Assembly: GCF_002250565.1 (NCBI RefSeq)
Contig: NZ_NMVJ01000010.1
Span: 62,001-126,000, forward strand
From: Parenemella sanctibonifatiensis
Lineage (GTDB): Bacteria; Actinomycetota; Actinomycetes; Propionibacteriales; Propionibacteriaceae
DNA length: 64,000 nucleotides
Reading direction: 5' to 3'
This document shows, piece after piece, positions 63,190 to 64,000 of the stretch (position 1 is the first letter of the stretch; each line of letters begins with the position of its first letter). The position numbers and the translations under genes are program-made. A model generated the notes under the pieces. It saw nothing but the letters and a program-made list of their open reading frames with translations, searched no databases and was not told the origin of the DNA.

Positions 63190-63987
63190 CCGGGCCGCCA
63201 CCAGGTACGCGTACGGCGTCTGTCCCGTGACGGCGCGGAAGTCGCGGATGAAGTGTGTCTGGTCCGACCAGCCCAGTTGGTGGGCCAGGTCAGCCATCAC
63301 CGGTTCCTGATGGGGCTCGCTCCGATCGAGCGCGGCGATGGCTTCTGTGACCCGGGCCCGGATCAGCATCCACTTCGGGCTGACGCCGGCGTACCGCCGA
63401 AACTGTCGTTGCAGCGTACGCACCGTGCAGCCCTGGGCTTCCGCGAGCTGTGGCAGCCGGGTGATCTGCTGGTCGGTCATCGCCTGCAGGACCGCGCGGA
63501 GCCGCTCGTAGCCGACGTCGGGGCCAGGGGTCCGAGCCGACAGCCAGGCATCCAGCTGGGGTGCGGCATTCGTCGCGCCGTCGGGGATGTCGGCCCACTC
63601 CTGGGCGAGCCCGGGGAAATGCGCATCGGCTGGAGCTGTGGCGCCACACAACTGGTCCGGCTGCAGCGTGGGAGCGAACAGTGGTGCCGCGCCGATGGCG
63701 AACTTCACCGCCAGCACGGCTCCGGTCCCACTGAGAGTCGCCTCGAAGCCGTCGCGGGGCCGGGGCCCGGTCAGCCAGTGTCCGGCGCCGGGCTGGTCGC
63801 AGCGAGATATGCTGCCGCGTTCCCGGCTCAGGTGCAGTGACGGGTCGTCGATGGTGGTGGCGGTGAAGCCGGTGCCGGGTGGCAGCTGCCATTGCACCGA
63901 CCAGTACCGGTCAACCCAGTGGCGCAGCTCGGGCGCCGGCAGCGCGTGGTCGTAGCTGGCGTGGTGAGCGAACTCATCCGGCCGCAA
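63157..63987 (-). CDS. AraC-family transcriptional regulator
   Basis: 276 residues if it starts at TTG 63987, but the frame stays open to the edge, so the true start may lie outside. The N-terminal part resembles a DUF6597-like AraC sensor domain (HWVDRYWSVQWQLPPG, GPRPRDGFEATLSGTGAVLAVKFAIGAAPLF). The C-terminal HTH pair reads LPQLAEAQGCTVRTLQRQFRRYAGVSP and MADLAHQLGWSDQTHFIRDFRAVTGQTPYAYL, a typical AraC/XylS signature. It is convergent with the S10 operon. Target unknown. Confidence 0.85.
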   Translation of the reverse strand: MRPDEFAHHASYDHALPAPELRHWVDRYWSVQWQLPPGTGFTATTIDDPSLHLSRERGSISRCDQPGAGHWLTGPRPRDGFEATLSGTGAVLAVKFAIGAAPLFAPTLQPDQLCGATAPADAHFPGLAQEWADIPDGATNAAPQLDAWLSARTPGPDVGYERLRAVLQAMTDQQITRLPQLAEAQGCTVRTLQRQFRRYAGVSPKWMLIRARVTEAIAALDRSEPHQEPVMADLAHQLGWSDQTHFIRDFRAVTGQTPYAYLVAARKHKSGPHPKV

Positions 63988-64000
63988 GACATGACCGAGC

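Overview
This 64 kb window is high-GC DNA from an actinobacterium. The evidence is the gene order tRNA-Thr, tRNA-Met, rpmG ... hadAB, murB ... tRNA-Trp, secE, nusG, rplKA, rplJL, rpoBC, rpsLG, fusA, tuf, S10 operon, the frequent GTG starts, and acidic N-terminal extensions on SecE and NusG. A Propionibacteriales-like host is my best guess (inference). GTACGC/GCGTAC motifs recur through most genes.

Layout. 1-2000: the end of an alpha/beta hydrolase, tRNA-Tyr, and a divergent pair made of a small exported peptide with three GWPD repeats and a TrmB/LuxR-type regulator. 2490-7012: a sortase-anchored protein with three lamin-tail domains, then an ECF42 sigma factor operon with two YCII/DGPF proteins behind a near-ideal ECF42 promoter. 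7096-12125: rpmG, tRNA-Met, tRNA-Thr, a cytoplasmic heparinase II/III-like protein, a DUF1801 protein, hadA-hadB-murB. 12177-17582: alanine dehydrogenase and a 5-oxoprolinase-type operon (pxpA, fused pxpBC, a biotin carboxylase/BCCP) that carries two repeat-like in-frame insertions. 17606-25539: XRE-like regulator, treZ, a 1375-residue Tat-exported heparinase II/III-like enzyme, a type Ic aminotransferase.

25574-47504 is the transcription/translation core: tRNA-Trp, secE, nusG, rplK, rplA; then an accessory insert of 2-3 kb (PIG-L remnant, sugar MFS transporter, frameshifted Fic remnant, AAA/LuxR fragment, RlpA-like protein); then the L10 leader with rplJ and rplL, rpoB, rpoC, a metallophosphoesterase, a P-loop kinase, rpsL, rpsG, fusA and tuf. 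Promoters with good -35/-10 hexamers precede rplJ, rpoB, rpsL and rpsJ.

47608-57371 is mixed metabolism: treY (split from treZ by about 30 kb), pfkA whose stop codon lies in its terminator loop, small membrane proteins, a phosphotransferase, a DUF4265 protein, adenine/adenosine deaminase, gltX and a ThiD-like pyridoxal kinase. 57725-63096 is the S10 operon from rpsJ to rpsQ, ending at a strong terminator shared with a convergent AraC-type regulator that reaches the right edge.

The most interesting candidates for undescribed biology are the GWPD peptide with its divergent regulator (possible peptide signalling), the repeat-bearing oxoprolinase/biotin-carboxylase operon, the ECF42 module, and the debris-filled rplA-rplJ junction.
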